Positions 42,721-42,961 of a stretch of 42,961 nt of DNA are shown here, in pieces (positions within the stretch are counted from its first letter, which is position 1; the number at the start of each line of letters is the position of its first letter). Position numbers and translations under genes: made by a program. Source of the stretch: Actinomortierella ambigua (taxonomy: Eukaryota > Mortierellomycota > Mortierellomycetes > Mortierellales > Mortierellaceae); the NCBI GenBank assembly GCA_016098155.1, contig JAAAJB010000297.1, positions 1-42,961 of the forward strand, in the 5' to 3' direction. Below the pieces are notes generated by a model. That model was given only the letters and a program-made list of their open reading frames with translations, ran no database searches and was not told where the DNA came from.

Positions 42721-42961
42721 ATGAAAATTCTTCTCAATTTCGATCCCGGGCTGATCACGTGGATCACGACCCTTGAACTCCTTGAGTTACGGCTGCCAAG
42801 CGCTCCTTCAGTTTCTTCCACAATCTCACTCTCTTTCTCTCTCTCACGCACAAACACACACAAACACGCACGCACACTGACTTTCCAGATAGTCCAAATA
42901 GAAAGTTGGATTGTCCTTTGCATTTATATGTGCTCGACTTTCACGAAATATGGTGTTGTGC

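Overview
The window looks like nuclear DNA of a filamentous fungus. Genes are split by many short introns (about 65-150 nt) with GT...CTAAC-like...AG signals, TATA boxes lie about 110 bp upstream of several genes, and the conserved proteins are fungal in type (Rfc3, Rad2, Cpa1 with an arginine attenuator uORF, an Rtt107/Brc1-like protein, Atx1). A kinase-Sel1 fusion, secreted cyanovirin-type proteins and a Fanzor-like relic suggest an early-diverging lineage such as Mortierellomycotina. That placement is inference from memory of gene content; no rRNA or mitochondrial marker is present.

Left part (1-25.4 kb), a conserved housekeeping block: a damaged AATase-type acyltransferase (-), with an inverted fragment of itself beside it; a long Ser/Thr/Pro-rich protein of unknown function (-); RFC3 (-, 8 exons rebuilt here, 354 aa) divergent from RAD2/XPG (+, 4 exons, 1461 aa); CPA1, the arginine-specific carbamoyl-phosphate synthase small subunit (-), preceded by a long leader whose only spliced AUG opens a 26-codon, intron-split arginine attenuator peptide uORF; an Rtt107/Brc1-like multi-BRCT protein (+, 11 exons, 994 aa); and an HSL-type alpha/beta hydrolase (+, 5 exons, 568 aa). 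RFC3, RAD2 and the RTT107-like gene all serve DNA replication or repair.

Middle part (25.4-33.7 kb), an accessory region made of a direct ~3 kb duplication (25479-28474 and 30457-33402). Each copy carries a decayed hAT transposase end (-) and an intact five-exon gene for a secreted protein with two cyanovirin-N-like domains (+). The 2 kb between the copies holds a Fanzor/TnpB-like C-terminal relic and a LINE-like relic. The second copy abuts the stop codon of ATX1 (copper chaperone, -). The 3' thirds of the copies are almost identical, while the first exons have diverged strongly.

Right part (33.7-43 kb), gene-poor: a tyrosine-kinase-like protein with Sel1 repeats, broken by two frame changes and one stop; a few unrecognised short ORFs; and a head-to-head inverted duplication of a small coding module near 41.4 kb. 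Similar ~33 bp motifs lie in opposite orientation at the two ends of the window.
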